Source: Duganella qianjiadongensis | GTDB taxonomy: Bacteria > Pseudomonadota > Gammaproteobacteria > Burkholderiales > Burkholderiaceae_D | Assembly (NCBI RefSeq): GCF_009857915.1 | Contig: NZ_WWCM01000016.1 | Span: forward strand, 30,010 to 94,009 | Length of the DNA: 64,000 bases | Reading direction: 5' to 3' | In this document: in pieces, positions 52,275 to 61,534 of the stretch | Layout: the number at the start of each line of letters is the position of its first letter | Position numbering within the stretch: the stretch's first letter is position 1 | Program-made: the position numbers and the translations under genes | Notes under the pieces: generated by a model | Database searches by the model: none | What the model was told of the DNA's origin: nothing | What the model saw: only the letters and a program-made list of their open reading frames with translations

Positions 52275-54440
52275 ATGACTCGCAAGCTGTTCGTCACCAC
52301 TGCCCTGCCCTACGCTAACGCCGCTTTCCACATAGGCCACATGATGGAGTACATCCAGGCCGACATCTGGGTCCGGTTCCAGCGAATGCAGCGTGATGGC
52401 GACGCCGCCCGCGTGGTGCACTTTGTCGGCGCCGACGATACCCACGGCACGCCGATCATGATTGCCGCTGAGAAAGAAGGCATCACGCCACAGGAATTCG
52501 TGGCCAAGATCGCCGCGGGCCGCGCCCAGTATCTGGACGGCTTCCATATCGCTTTCGACAACTGGTACTCGACCGACTCGCCGGAAAACGTGGAACTGTC
52601 GCAAGGCATCTACCGCAAGCTGCGCGATGCCGGCCTGATCCAGACCAAGACCGTGGACCGCTTCTTTGACCCCGTCAAAGGCATGTTCCTAGCCGACCGC
52701 AACATCAAGGGCGAATGCCCGAAATGCGGCGCCAAGGACCAGTATGGCGATAACTGCGAAGTCTGCGGCGCCGCCTACCAGCCTACCGATCTGGTCAACC
52801 CGTTCTCGGTGTTCACCAACGCCACGCCCGTGCTCAAGCCTTCGGAACAGTATTTCTTCAAGCTGTCCGACAAACGCTGCTACGAATTCCTGCGCGAATG
52901 GCTCAACACCCCGGGCCGTTTGCAGCCCGAGATGGTCAACAAGGTCTCGGAGTGGCTGGGCGAAGCGGGCGAAAAACTGGCCGACTGGGATATCTCGCGC
53001 GATGCGCCCTACTTCGGCATCCCGATTCCTGACGCACCGGGCAAATACTTCTACGTCTGGCTGGACGCGCCGGTCGGCTATCTGGCTTCGCTGAAAAACT
53101 ACTGCGACAAGCAAGGCATCGATTTCGACGCCCTGCTGGCCGACCCGCAAACGGAACAGATCCACTTCATCGGCAAGGACATCGTGTCCTTCCACCTGCT
53201 GTTCTGGCCTGCCATGCTGAAGTTCGCCGACCATCCGACCATCGAACGCATGCGCGTGGCGGTGCACGGCCACCTGACCGTCAACAACGAGAAAATGTCC
53301 AAGTCGCGCGGCACCGGCATTTCGCCGCTGCGCTACCTGAATCTGGGCATGAATCCGGAATGGCTGCGCTACTACATCGCCTTCAAGCTGAACTCCAAAG
53401 TGGAAGATCTGGACTTCACGGGTGAAGACTTCGTCGCCCGCGTGAACTCTGACCTGATCGGCAAATACGTCAACATCGCTTCGCGCTGCGCCGGCTTCAT
53501 CGCCAAGAAATTCGACGGCAAGCTGGCTACCACCCTGTCCGACCATGCACAGGCATGGATCAAGCGGGCGCTGGTCACGGCCGAAGGCACCGAGCGTCAG
53601 GCCAGCATCGCCGCCAACTTCGAAACCCGCGAGTTCGGCAAGGCGCTGCGCGAGATCATGGAGATCGCCGACTACGCCAACCAGTACGTGGACGAGAACA
53701 AGCCGTGGATCCTCGCCAAGGACGACAGCAAACTGGCCGAACTGCACGATGTCTGCACCACCGCGCTGATCCTGTTCCGCCAGCTGTCCATCCTACTGTC
53801 GCCAGTGCTGCCGGGCGTCGCTGCCAACGTGGCCAAGTTCCTCAATGACGAGAAATTCGACTGGACCCAGACCAACGTGGCCAGCGGCGTGGTGGCCAGC
53901 GCCATGCTGGGCCGCACCATCGGCGCCTACGCCCACCTGATGACGCGGGTCGATCCGAAGATGATCGAAGACCTGTTCGACGCACCGCAGGCAGCTGCCG
54001 CGCCAGCCGCCGCACCGGCAGCCAAGGCCGAGAAACCAGCCAAAGCCAAGGCCGCACCAGCGGTACAGGTGACGGAAACGGGCATCGAAGTGATTGCGCC
54101 GGAAATCTCGGTGGACGACTTCTTCAAGGTCGATCTGCGTATCGCCAAAATCGTCAACTGCGAACACGTGGAAGGCTCGGACAAGTTGCTGCGCCTGACG
54201 CTGGACGCTGGCGAAGGCCGTCTGCGTAACGTCTTCTCGGGCATCAAATCCATGTACCAGCCGGAAGACCTGATCGGCAAGCTGACCGTGCTGGTGGCTA
54301 ATCTGGCGCCACGCAAGATGAAGTTCGGCGTATCCGAAGGCATGGTGATGGCCGCTTCCGCCGTCGACGAGAAAGCCAAGCCGGGCATCTACATCCTCAA
54401 CCCATGGCCGGGCGCCGAGCCGGGCATGCGCATCAGCTAA
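52275..54440 (+). CDS. metG: methionyl-tRNA synthetase
   Basis: MetG attaches methionine to initiator and elongator tRNA-Met. The 721-residue protein has the HIGH motif as HIGH in NAAFHIGHMMEYIQAD, a zinc knuckle CPKCGAKDQYGDNCEVCG, and the KMSKS motif in NEKMSKSRGTG. After an Ala/Lys-rich linker (about residues 575-605) a C-terminal tRNA-binding (Trbp111-like) domain starts near VSVDDFFKVDLRIAKIV, which also supports dimerisation. The ATG at 52275 matches the family start MTRKLFVTTALPYANA. A GNAT gene follows after 21 bases. Confidence 0.97.
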   Translation: MTRKLFVTTALPYANAAFHIGHMMEYIQADIWVRFQRMQRDGDAARVVHFVGADDTHGTPIMIAAEKEGITPQEFVAKIAAGRAQYLDGFHIAFDNWYSTDSPENVELSQGIYRKLRDAGLIQTKTVDRFFDPVKGMFLADRNIKGECPKCGAKDQYGDNCEVCGAAYQPTDLVNPFSVFTNATPVLKPSEQYFFKLSDKRCYEFLREWLNTPGRLQPEMVNKVSEWLGEAGEKLADWDISRDAPYFGIPIPDAPGKYFYVWLDAPVGYLASLKNYCDKQGIDFDALLADPQTEQIHFIGKDIVSFHLLFWPAMLKFADHPTIERMRVAVHGHLTVNNEKMSKSRGTGISPLRYLNLGMNPEWLRYYIAFKLNSKVEDLDFTGEDFVARVNSDLIGKYVNIASRCAGFIAKKFDGKLATTLSDHAQAWIKRALVTAEGTERQASIAANFETREFGKALREIMEIADYANQYVDENKPWILAKDDSKLAELHDVCTTALILFRQLSILLSPVLPGVAANVAKFLNDEKFDWTQTNVASGVVASAMLGRTIGAYAHLMTRVDPKMIEDLFDAPQAAAAPAAAPAAKAEKPAKAKAAPAVQVTETGIEVIAPEISVDDFFKVDLRIAKIVNCEHVEGSDKLLRLTLDAGEGRLRNVFSGIKSMYQPEDLIGKLTVLVANLAPRKMKFGVSEGMVMAASAVDEKAKPGIYILNPWPGAEPGMRIS

Positions 54441-54461
54441 GACATCAGCCAGGGACTGCGC

Positions 54462-54941
54462 ATGAACATCGTGGTACGCGAAGCGACGCTGGACGATGCA
54501 CCCTTGATTGCCGAGCTCACGCGCGCTGCGTGGGCCGGCAAAGTCAATGTCACTTCCAGTGGCCACCGCGAAACCGCCGTACTGGTCGCAGAACATCTGC
54601 GTACCGGCGGCGGTTTTGTTTTACTGGTTGAAGATGCACCGGTAGGCTCGGTGCGCTGGCTGCCGCTCGATGACGATGCCGACGTGTGGGAAATCTGCCG
54701 CATGGGCGTGCTGGCCGATTTTCGCGGCCAGAATATCTCGCAACACCTGCTGGAGGCCGTGATCCATCACGGTCTGGCAGCAGGTATCGAAGAAATGCGT
54801 CTGGCCGTGCGCAGCGACCAGCCACGGCTGATCGACTTCTACACCGCTTTCGAATTCGAGCTGGCAGAAGAGCTTGAATACTCGCACGCTAATCCGCTGG
54901 AGCCGCCACCGCTGGTGATGCGGCGCATGTTGCGCAATTAG
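54462..54941 (+). CDS. GNAT family N-acetyltransferase
   Basis: A 159-residue acetyltransferase. It starts MNIVVREATLDDAPLIAELT, the normal GNAT beginning, and has the acetyl-CoA-binding region ICRMGVLADFRGQNISQHLL, a variant of the Q/RxxGxG/A loop. The C-terminal part reads LIDFYTAFEFELAEE. The acceptor substrate is unknown. It lies 21 bases after metG and is probably read from the same transcript. Two short tandem-repeat tracts follow it. Confidence 0.87.
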   Translation: MNIVVREATLDDAPLIAELTRAAWAGKVNVTSSGHRETAVLVAEHLRTGGGFVLLVEDAPVGSVRWLPLDDDADVWEICRMGVLADFRGQNISQHLLEAVIHHGLAAGIEEMRLAVRSDQPRLIDFYTAFEFELAEELEYSHANPLEPPPLVMRRMLRN

Positions 54942-54960
54942 GTTCGGCGGCGCGGCCTCA

Positions 54961-54990
54961 CCGCCTGCCGCCTGCCGCCTGCCGCCTGCC
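54961..54990. repeat. heptanucleotide tandem repeat (CCGCCTG)n
   Basis: Four perfect copies of CCGCCTG plus CC, in the gap between the GNAT gene and the FMN-binding protein gene. The unit length is not a multiple of three and the tract is non-coding. Confidence 0.9.
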
Positions 54991-55006
54991 CATTTTGCCC
55001 GCCCCA

Positions 55007-55076
55007 GTCTAATCCGGTCTAATCGAGTCTAATCGAGTCTAATCCGGTCTAGTCGGGTCTAGTCGGGTCTAATCCG
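55007..55076. repeat. decanucleotide tandem repeat (GTCTAATCSR)n
   Basis: Seven consecutive 10-base units: GTCTAATCCG, GTCTAATCGA twice, GTCTAATCCG, GTCTAGTCGG twice and GTCTAATCCG. The variants are arranged in blocks, as expected from slippage followed by point mutation. The tract lies between two converging genes, 20 bases before the stop of the FMN-binding protein gene. Confidence 0.92.
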
Positions 55077-55095
55077 ACACCCTCTTCCAGCCGCC

Positions 55096-56034
55096 CTAGG
55101 CGTCGTGCCAGCTGCCCGTACGCTCTAGCTGGCGCGCCTGCTCTGGCGCGCTCCAGCGCAAGGGCAAGGCGCCCGCATGACGCACCACTTCGCGCACATG
55201 GAAGCGCAGCAGCCGCTCGGCACCTGCAAACGCCGCCAGCTGCGGACCTTCCCAGATGATCTCTGCTTCGACAGCCAGATGCAGCAGATCGCCGCTGGCA
55301 AAATCGATAAACAATAAGCCCGCTCTGGCATCCCTGGCCAGATTGCCCAGCGTGTTGAAGAAGAAATTCCCCACAAACTCGGGCGCCAGCAGGGTGCGCT
55401 CATCTTCCACCAGCACGAAACCGGGCTTGCCGCCACGGTGAGACATATCGACCCCGCGCCCCTGCCCTGCATCGTCGGCCATGTGGGCGCTGGCAATAAA
55501 GTAGGTGTCGGCCGCCGCAATCAGCGCGCGATCGGCCTCGCTCAGCGACGAAGAACGCCAAACCTGCGCTGCGGCGCCATCGTGCTGCACCGGATAATGC
55601 TGGCGGCTCTGGATATATTTGGGGCAGTTGCCAAAACTCTGGCGCACGGCAATCTGCAGGCTGTTCCCGTCACGCTGCACGATCTCGCCATTGAGACGGT
55701 TGCGCCGCCGCGTGGTGGGCTCCAGCCCCAGACCGCCCACATGAGCACCCACCTCTAACAGACCTTCCAGCGGATCACCGGCCAGCAGCCCGCCAGCTAT
55801 CTGCAAAGTGGCTTCATCCGGCGTGCTGATGAAACCCGTTTGCGCCGCCAGCAATGTAGCCCACGGCTGGCCGCTGGCATCGAGCGCAGCCAGATAGAAA
55901 AACGGCAGACTGGCAAAGAAATCGCGGTGCTGCTGCGGCATGAAGGGACGGATGAAATCCGCCGCACCAGCAATGCGCTCGCGCATGCCCACGCGCTCCT
56001 GCATCGCCAGTTCTCCCGCATGGAAGGTCGTCAT
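55096..56034 (-). CDS. pyridoxamine 5'-phosphate oxidase-like FMN-binding protein
   Basis: A 312-residue protein of the PNPOx-like split-barrel family. Visible are PFFYLAALDASGQPWATLLA (start of the first barrel), SFGNCPKYIQSRQ, a signature of flavin-nucleotide-binding members, and the second barrel VGNFFFNTLGNLARDARAGL. Such proteins bind FMN or F420 and reduce small molecules. No ferredoxin-type reductase domain is fused here. The start is the ATG at 56034, three bases after the stop of the glutathione transferase gene, so the two form an operon. Confidence 0.85.
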   Translation of the reverse strand: MTTFHAGELAMQERVGMRERIAGAADFIRPFMPQQHRDFFASLPFFYLAALDASGQPWATLLAAQTGFISTPDEATLQIAGGLLAGDPLEGLLEVGAHVGGLGLEPTTRRRNRLNGEIVQRDGNSLQIAVRQSFGNCPKYIQSRQHYPVQHDGAAAQVWRSSSLSEADRALIAAADTYFIASAHMADDAGQGRGVDMSHRGGKPGFVLVEDERTLLAPEFVGNFFFNTLGNLARDARAGLLFIDFASGDLLHLAVEAEIIWEGPQLAAFAGAERLLRFHVREVVRHAGALPLRWSAPEQARQLERTGSWHDA

Positions 56035-56036
56035 GA

Positions 56037-56660
56037 TTACATCTCCTCGCTGGCCAGGCCCACGGCTGTCACTGGCATAGTCACAAAGCCGGGCAAGGCG
56101 CGGATCGCGTCCAGCCACGCGCGCAGCTTGGGATAAGGCTTGAGCGAAATGCCGCCTTCCGGCGCATGCGCGATATAGCTGTAGCAGGCCACATCGGCAA
56201 TGGTAGGGTGCTCGCCGGCCAGCCAGCTACGCTGCTGCAGTTCCTGCTCCATCACGCCGAACAGCTGGGTAGCCATGCTCTGGGCCGCGGCCAGATTGCG
56301 CTGGGCGCCGAACACGTTGACCAGACGCGCCGTCGCCGGTCCGCCAGCGATCTTGCCGGCAGCGATAGACAGCCAGCGCTGCACCTGCGCCGCCACCACG
56401 GCATCGCGCGGCAGCCACAAGCCACTGACATCGTAGCGCGAGGCCAGATACACGAGGATGGCGTTGGAATCGGCCAGCGTGACATCGCCATCTTCCAGTA
56501 CGGGAATCTCACCGAACGCGTTTTTGGCCAGGAAGGCTGCCTGCTTGTGTTCACCGTTAGCCAGATCCACCATCACGTATTCGTGCGGCAGCTGCAGCAG
56601 TTTAAGGAACAGCTCGACACGGTGGGTGTGGCCGGAAAGGGGAATGCCGTACAGCTTCAT
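56037..56660 (-). CDS. glutathione S-transferase family protein
   Basis: A 207-residue GST. The N-terminal thioredoxin-like domain begins MKLYGIPLSGHTHRVELFLK and has the cis-Pro glutathione-binding motif EIPVLEDGD followed by ADSNAILVYLA. The C-terminal helical domain includes SWLAGEHPTIADVACYSYIA, with the N-capping box typical of GSTs. It probably conjugates or reduces small electrophiles. It lies upstream of the FMN-binding protein gene and divergent from a LysR gene about 120 bases away, which may control both. Confidence 0.92.
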   Translation of the reverse strand: MKLYGIPLSGHTHRVELFLKLLQLPHEYVMVDLANGEHKQAAFLAKNAFGEIPVLEDGDVTLADSNAILVYLASRYDVSGLWLPRDAVVAAQVQRWLSIAAGKIAGGPATARLVNVFGAQRNLAAAQSMATQLFGVMEQELQQRSWLAGEHPTIADVACYSYIAHAPEGGISLKPYPKLRAWLDAIRALPGFVTMPVTAVGLASEEM

Positions 56661-56783
56661 AGAAACTCCTGTTTCATTAAGGGTGTACAGCGAGTATAGG
56701 CAGGCCGTATCGTTGCGATAAGCCGTACAAAGCAGGAATCAGAGTTCACCTAAAGTGGACAATGGGGCGTACAATCGCCCCCC

Positions 56784-57686
56784 ATGATAGACCTGCACAA
56801 CATCAATCTGAACCGCCTCACTACCTTTGTTGCCGTGGTCGAAGCGGGCTCGCTCACTGCAGCAGCGCAGCGGCTGGGACTGGCCAAGTCCATGGTCAGC
56901 AAACACATGCAGCTGCTGGAAGAAGAAATCGGCGTAGGCCTGCTGATCCGCTCCACCCGCAAGCTCAGCCTGACAGAAGCCGGCCGCAGTTTTTACGACG
57001 CCAGCCGCCAGTTGCTGCGCGCCGCCGAGCAGGCCATCGAACAGGCACGCAGCGGACGCCTGACGCCACAAGGCACGCTGCGCGTGGCCTCGCCCGTCGA
57101 CTACGGCGTGATGGTGCTCTCGCCAGTGCTGACGCGGCTCAGAGCCGACTATCCGGCGCTGAAAATCGAGCTGGTATGCAGCGATCACCGCATCGACCTG
57201 ATCGCCGAGGGCATAGACGTGACGGTCAGGCTGGGCAAGCTCGATGATTCCGGCCACATGGCCACCCGCATAGCCCACCTGCGCCGCTGGCTGGTGGCCA
57301 GCCCGGCCTTTCTGGCCCGCTACGGCACACCGCAAGCGCCGGCAGACCTGCCCGCCCTGCCCCATATCGCGCTGACCGTGATCGCCCAGCCCACCCAGTT
57401 CACCCTGTACGGAGCCGATGGCAGCAGTACTGCCGTGCAGATGCAGAACACGGTGTTTTCCTCGAATACGGCGTATGCCACCCGCGCTGCCGCGCTGGCG
57501 GGCGACGGCATACTGCGCGCCACCGAGTTTTCCGTGAAAGACGATATTGCCGCTGGACGACTGGTGCGCGTGCTGCCCGAGTGGTCGCTGGCAGTGAGCG
57601 AAATCCACGCTGTCTATCCGGCCACGCCCCATCTACCGCAAAAAGTACGCGTGCTGATCGACGCCCTGAAAGCGGCCAGCTGCTAG
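56784..57686 (+). CDS. LysR family transcriptional regulator
   Basis: A 300-residue regulator. The N-terminal winged helix-turn-helix (MIDLHNINLNRLTTFVAVVE, then LTAAAQRLGLAKSMVSKHMQ) is followed by a substrate-binding-like effector domain from about residue 90, ending HLPQKVRVLIDALKAASC. It is divergent from the GST/FMN-protein operon, the standard layout for a LysR regulator acting on its neighbour. The effector is unknown; a reactive compound handled by the GST is a reasonable guess. Confidence 0.93.
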   Translation: MIDLHNINLNRLTTFVAVVEAGSLTAAAQRLGLAKSMVSKHMQLLEEEIGVGLLIRSTRKLSLTEAGRSFYDASRQLLRAAEQAIEQARSGRLTPQGTLRVASPVDYGVMVLSPVLTRLRADYPALKIELVCSDHRIDLIAEGIDVTVRLGKLDDSGHMATRIAHLRRWLVASPAFLARYGTPQAPADLPALPHIALTVIAQPTQFTLYGADGSSTAVQMQNTVFSSNTAYATRAAALAGDGILRATEFSVKDDIAAGRLVRVLPEWSLAVSEIHAVYPATPHLPQKVRVLIDALKAASC

Positions 57687-57730
57687 CAGACAGCAGCGGG
57701 CCTATGCGCGCCATTGGCGGCATTGCGCAG

Positions 57731-58630
57731 CTAGCGCCGCGCCGAAATCACGATGCCGCCCACAATCAGGGCAAACGCGGCGGCATGGTAGGCATGCGGC
57801 GTTTCGCCGAGGATGGCCGACGACAGCACTGCCGTGAACAGCGGCGTGAGGTTGACGAAGAAGGAGCCGATGGCAGGACCGGCAGCGCGCACGCCCGCGC
57901 CCCAGCAGCCGAAAGCAACGATGGCCGGCCCCGTCGCCACATACAACAGGCCAGCCAGCAGCGGCCAGCTCCATTGCACCGGCATGGCACCCAGCGCCTG
58001 TTCGCCCAGCGCGAAACCACCGGACCACAGCACGCCGAAGGCCACCTGCGCCAGCAGGAAACTGGCCCAGTTGGCGCGGATGGCAGCCGGTTCCTTGATA
58101 CGCAGCAGCAGCCAGCTATACAGCGACCACGCGATGGTAGCGAGGATCATGTACAGATCGCCCGCCACCAGCCGCAGATCGAGTACATGGCGCCATTCGC
58201 CGCGCGCCAGCACCAGCACCACGCCCGCTATCGACAGCACGGCGCCCGCTACCTGCTTGCGGCTGACCGGCACGCCGAAAAACAGCCAGCCCGTCAGCAT
58301 CATCCACACCGGCATGCCGGAGGCCACCAGCGTGACATTGATCGGCGTTGAGCTTTGCAGCGCCATGTACTGCAAGGCGTTGTACATGCCTATGCCCAGC
58401 AAGCCCAGCGTTGCATACTCGCGCCAGTAGCGCCACAGTCCGGCCTCGCGACGCAATACGGGGCCGGCCAGCGGCAGCAGAAAACAGAAAGCCAGCGCCC
58501 AGCGTAGAAAATTCAGCAACACCGGCGGCAGCATATCGTGCAGCAAGCGGCCGACGATGGTATTGCCAGCCCACAACAGTGGCGGCAGGGTCAGCAGCAG
58601 GATGGTGCGCGGGGAAAGACGTTCGCTCAT
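57731..58630 (-). CDS. EamA/DMT family transporter
   Basis: A 299-residue inner-membrane protein with about ten hydrophobic segments arranged as two EamA repeats: TILLLTLPPLLWAGNTIVGR in the first half and MILATIAWSLYSWLLLRI opening the second. Family members export amino acids, metabolites or drugs; the substrate is not predictable here. It converges with the LysR gene and is divergent from the DUF3460 gene. Confidence 0.92.
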   Translation of the reverse strand: MSERLSPRTILLLTLPPLLWAGNTIVGRLLHDMLPPVLLNFLRWALAFCFLLPLAGPVLRREAGLWRYWREYATLGLLGIGMYNALQYMALQSSTPINVTLVASGMPVWMMLTGWLFFGVPVSRKQVAGAVLSIAGVVLVLARGEWRHVLDLRLVAGDLYMILATIAWSLYSWLLLRIKEPAAIRANWASFLLAQVAFGVLWSGGFALGEQALGAMPVQWSWPLLAGLLYVATGPAIVAFGCWGAGVRAAGPAIGSFFVNLTPLFTAVLSSAILGETPHAYHAAAFALIVGGIVISARR

Positions 58631-58775
58631 CAGGAAGTTTCGTGAAAATCATGCAACAATCAGCCATGAAGCATACCCGATTCATGCATTTCGCGCTGTC
58701 AGGCCTGCATCAAATTAGCCCGCTTGCGCTGCGGCGCGGTAAAATACGCCTTGCTGATCCAACCACAGAGACTAT

Positions 58776-58985
58776 ATGAAACTGTCCAAACAACATTCGA
58801 TGTACGAATCCGAGCACACCCTGTTCATCAAAGCCCTGAAAGAAAAGAATCCGGGCATGGATGAGCGTCAGCAGCAAGGCCGCGCCCTGCTGTGGGACCG
58901 TCCGCCGATCTCCCTCGATGAACAGCAACGCCAGCTGGCTTCGGCCGTCAAACAACAGGCTTACGTTTACCAGAACAAAGTCTGA
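58776..58985 (+). CDS. DUF3460 family protein
   Basis: A 69-residue protein that matches DUF3460, a family common beside scpA in Betaproteobacteria. It starts MKLSKQHSMYESEHTLFIKA and includes KNPGMDERQQQGRALLWDRP, the best conserved part. No function is known. It is probably the first gene of a DUF3460-scpA-panC transcript. Confidence 0.88.
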   Translation: MKLSKQHSMYESEHTLFIKALKEKNPGMDERQQQGRALLWDRPPISLDEQQRQLASAVKQQAYVYQNKV

Positions 58986-59025
58986 GTCCTCCCCTTAGCT
59001 AGCGACTGCCGCTACCTGAGCAGCA

Positions 59026-59940
59026 ATGACCTTGCCAGACGAAACGCTGGAGCAGCAAGCGCCTGCGGCCGATCTCGATGCGGCGGCGGGGCTGCCTGCA
59101 TCCGGAGAACCTGACGTCAGCCCTGAAGCCGTGGCGGTAGCGGCTGCCGTCACCACCGAGGTGGCCGCCCTCGCCCGCCTGTACGGCGAACCGCTGCTCA
59201 AGCTGCCCAACGATCTCTACATTCCGCCGGACGCGCTGGAAATCTTCCTCGATGCCTTCGAGGGTCCGCTGGACTTGCTGCTCTACCTGATCCGCAAACA
59301 GAATTTCAACATTCTCGACATTCCGATGGCGCAGCTGACGCTGCAATATCTGAAATACGTGGACCAGATCCGCCTGTCCAATCTGGAACTGGCGGCGGAA
59401 TACCTGCTGATGGCGGCCATGCTGATCGAAATTAAATCACGCATGCTGCTGCCGCAGCGCCAGAGCGAGCTTGATGCCGAGCTGGACGATCCGCGGGCCG
59501 AACTGGTGCGCCGCCTGCTCGAATACGAACAGATCAAGCTGGCCGCCTACGACCTCAACGCCGTGCCGCAGGTGGGACGCGATTTCATCCGCACCCAGAT
59601 TTTCATCGAGCAGAGTCTGGTCACCAGCTGGCCCGATGTCACGCCCGTTGATCTGCAACAGGCCTGGCTCGATGTGATGAAGCGTGCCAAGCTGGTCCAG
59701 CACCACAAGATCAGCCGCGAAGAACTGTCCGTGCGCGAGCACATGACCGCCATCCTGCGCCGGCTGCAGAGCAGCCGTTTCGTCGAGTTTGCCGACCTGT
59801 TCGACATCGCTGGCGGCGTGCCCGTGGTGGTGGTCAACTTTGTCGCGCTGCTGGAACTGGCCAAAGAAACGCTGGTGGAAATTACCCAGGCCGAGCCGTT
59901 TGCACCGATCTATGTGCGGCTGACCTATTCGCCCGCCTGA
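59026..59940 (+). CDS. scpA: segregation and condensation protein A
   Basis: ScpA is the kleisin that bridges SMC heads in the bacterial condensin complex. The 304-residue protein has a roughly 60-residue Ala-rich, acidic N-terminal extension before the conserved FLDAFEGPLDLLLYLIRKQN. It continues with AAEYLLMAAMLIEIKSRMLL, the SMC-head-binding helix region, and a C-terminal winged helix (ELSVREHMTAILRRLQ). ScpB is not in the window. It lies between DUF3460 and panC. Confidence 0.95.
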   Translation: MTLPDETLEQQAPAADLDAAAGLPASGEPDVSPEAVAVAAAVTTEVAALARLYGEPLLKLPNDLYIPPDALEIFLDAFEGPLDLLLYLIRKQNFNILDIPMAQLTLQYLKYVDQIRLSNLELAAEYLLMAAMLIEIKSRMLLPQRQSELDAELDDPRAELVRRLLEYEQIKLAAYDLNAVPQVGRDFIRTQIFIEQSLVTSWPDVTPVDLQQAWLDVMKRAKLVQHHKISREELSVREHMTAILRRLQSSRFVEFADLFDIAGGVPVVVVNFVALLELAKETLVEITQAEPFAPIYVRLTYSPA

Positions 59941-59982
59941 CCGGCGCGGCCTTAACGACTTTTTTTACGTTAGAACTACGTC

Positions 59983-60822
59983 ATGAAAATCATTACCTCG
60001 ATTGAAGAACTGCGCGACCAGCTGAGCGGCCAGTTGCGTACGGCATTCGTTCCTACCATGGGCAATCTGCACGAAGGCCATCTGTCGCTGATGCGGCTGG
60101 CACGCAAGCACGGCGACCCGGTGGTGGCCTCGATCTTCGTCAACCGCCTGCAGTTCGGCCCCAACGAGGACTTCGACAAATACCCGCGCACCTTCCAGGC
60201 TGACGTGGAAAAGCTGGAGAAAGAAGGCGTCTACGTGCTGTTCGCGCCTACCGAGAAAGACCTGTATCCGGAACCGCAGGAATACCGCGTGCAGCCGCCA
60301 GATGGCCTGGGCAACACGCTGGAAGGCGAGTTCCGCCCCGGCTTCTTCAACGGCGTCTGCACCGTGGTCACCAAGCTGTTCTCGTGCGTGCAGCCGCGCG
60401 TGGCCGTGTTCGGTAAAAAGGATTACCAGCAGCTCATGATCATCCGTAACATGGCGCGCCAGTTCGCCATGCCGACCGAAATCGTGGCCGCCGAAACCTA
60501 CCGCGCCGACGACGGTCTGGCCCTGTCCTCGCGCAATATGTATCTGTCGGAAGCCGAACGGGCCGAAGCACCGGCCCTGTTCCAGAGCCTGAACTTCGTC
60601 GCCGAAGAAGTACGCAACGGCCATCTGGATGTGTTCCAGCTCGAACACCGCGCCATGGACGATCTGGCCAAGCGCGGCTGGAAGCCCGACTACATCTCCA
60701 TCCGCAAGCGCAACGACCTGCAACCGCCTAACGCAGGCGATCTGGCACAGGGCACGCCGCTGGTGGTGCTGGCGGCGGCCAAGCTGGGTTCGACCCGTCT
60801 GATCGACAATCTGGAAATCTAA
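59983..60822 (+). CDS. panC: pantothenate synthetase
   Basis: PanC joins pantoate and beta-alanine using ATP, the last step to pantothenate, precursor of coenzyme A and ACP's prosthetic group. The 279-residue product starts MKIITSIEELRDQLSGQLRT and has the HIGH-like motif MGNLHEGHLSL, the GKKDYQQLMIIRNM segment and the ADDGLALSSRN equivalent of KMSKS. It lies 42 bases after scpA on the same strand. panB and panD are not nearby. Confidence 0.96.
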   Translation: MKIITSIEELRDQLSGQLRTAFVPTMGNLHEGHLSLMRLARKHGDPVVASIFVNRLQFGPNEDFDKYPRTFQADVEKLEKEGVYVLFAPTEKDLYPEPQEYRVQPPDGLGNTLEGEFRPGFFNGVCTVVTKLFSCVQPRVAVFGKKDYQQLMIIRNMARQFAMPTEIVAAETYRADDGLALSSRNMYLSEAERAEAPALFQSLNFVAEEVRNGHLDVFQLEHRAMDDLAKRGWKPDYISIRKRNDLQPPNAGDLAQGTPLVVLAAAKLGSTRLIDNLEI

Positions 60823-61160
60823 GGCCGTCTGCGACGCAGCTCCCCCTGCGCCGCACAGCTTCTAGACCTGAGATACAGCCGGCCGCGTTTATATACGCAC
60901 GAGGTTCTGCCGGCTGTACTCTTACAATCACTCCCCTCCTCCCCGTCCACAGTGACGCTCGGGCATTCGCCATCAAGTTTGTTAGCTGGGCGGTCTCTGC
61001 CCATAAGTTCGCGGACACGAAATGCCCAAGCGCAGGAACACGCTTGCCACTAATGGTGTGGCTGCAGGCCTAATGTGGGAATCCGTGAACTTTACTCATT
61101 TGCAAGCTGATATCCTGTAGGACGTCGGCTGAATTCGGACAAAAGTCGCCGTTCAGCAAT
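60823..61160. other. intergenic region with nested inverted repeat
   Basis: No gene is supported in these 338 bases. ACAGCCGGC (60875-60883) pairs with GCCGGCTGT (60909-60917), and the loop holds a second small palindrome, GCGTTTATATACGC. Without a T-run this is a structured spacer rather than a clear terminator for panC. Composition shifts here from GC-rich core to a more AT-rich segment, so it may be the edge of an inserted region. Confidence 0.6.
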
Positions 61161-61463
61161 TTGAAAACTGAAACACTGCTTTTTCTGATTCTTGGAATTG
61201 TGAATGTGGACAAGATGATTATTCTACGAATTTCAGACAATGACGGCGTAGAGTTGAATGGTGTCACACTACGCTCAACAGATGAAGTCGCGGAAGCCCT
61301 TGCGAAAATTCGTGCGGAAAATTCTGATGCGACTGTTTCTATCGAGGCCAGCGACTCCATATATTATCAGTCAATCGGCAAAGCTATTTACGGTAGCCAT
61401 AGAGCCGGTTTTTCAGGAGAACAATTCCGCATCCTCGTCGATGGCAAGCCTTTGGAAAGCTGA
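61161..61463 (+). CDS. ExbD/TolR-like periplasmic-domain protein (start uncertain)
   Basis: A product of up to 100 residues. RISDNDGVELNGVTLRSTDE, then SDATVSIEASDSIYYQSIGK and the C-terminal AGFSGEQFRILVDGKPL resemble the periplasmic domain of ExbD/TolR, which works with a proton channel to energise outer-membrane processes. The usual N-terminal membrane helix with its key Asp is missing; only a short hydrophobic stretch, LLFLILGIV, is present. The longest form starts at TTG; GTG at 61200 or 61206 and ATG at 61215 are alternatives. It may be an ExbD remnant or a stand-alone variant. Confidence 0.5.
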   Translation: MKTETLLFLILGIVNVDKMIILRISDNDGVELNGVTLRSTDEVAEALAKIRAENSDATVSIEASDSIYYQSIGKAIYGSHRAGFSGEQFRILVDGKPLES

Positions 61464-61534
61464 CCTCAATCACATTCCGCTAGCGGCCACTTACAGACGC
61501 TGGATTGCCCCTCGCTTTGTGTATTGGAGTTCTT

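Noticed and set aside
52143..52604. Upstream extension of apbC overlapping metG
   Set aside because: The frame is open but runs antisense through the metG start; the ApbC family begins at MSITVEEL (52142).
55007..55076. CRISPR array made of short repeats
   Set aside because: The units are only 10 bases and contiguous with no spacers, so this is a simple tandem repeat.
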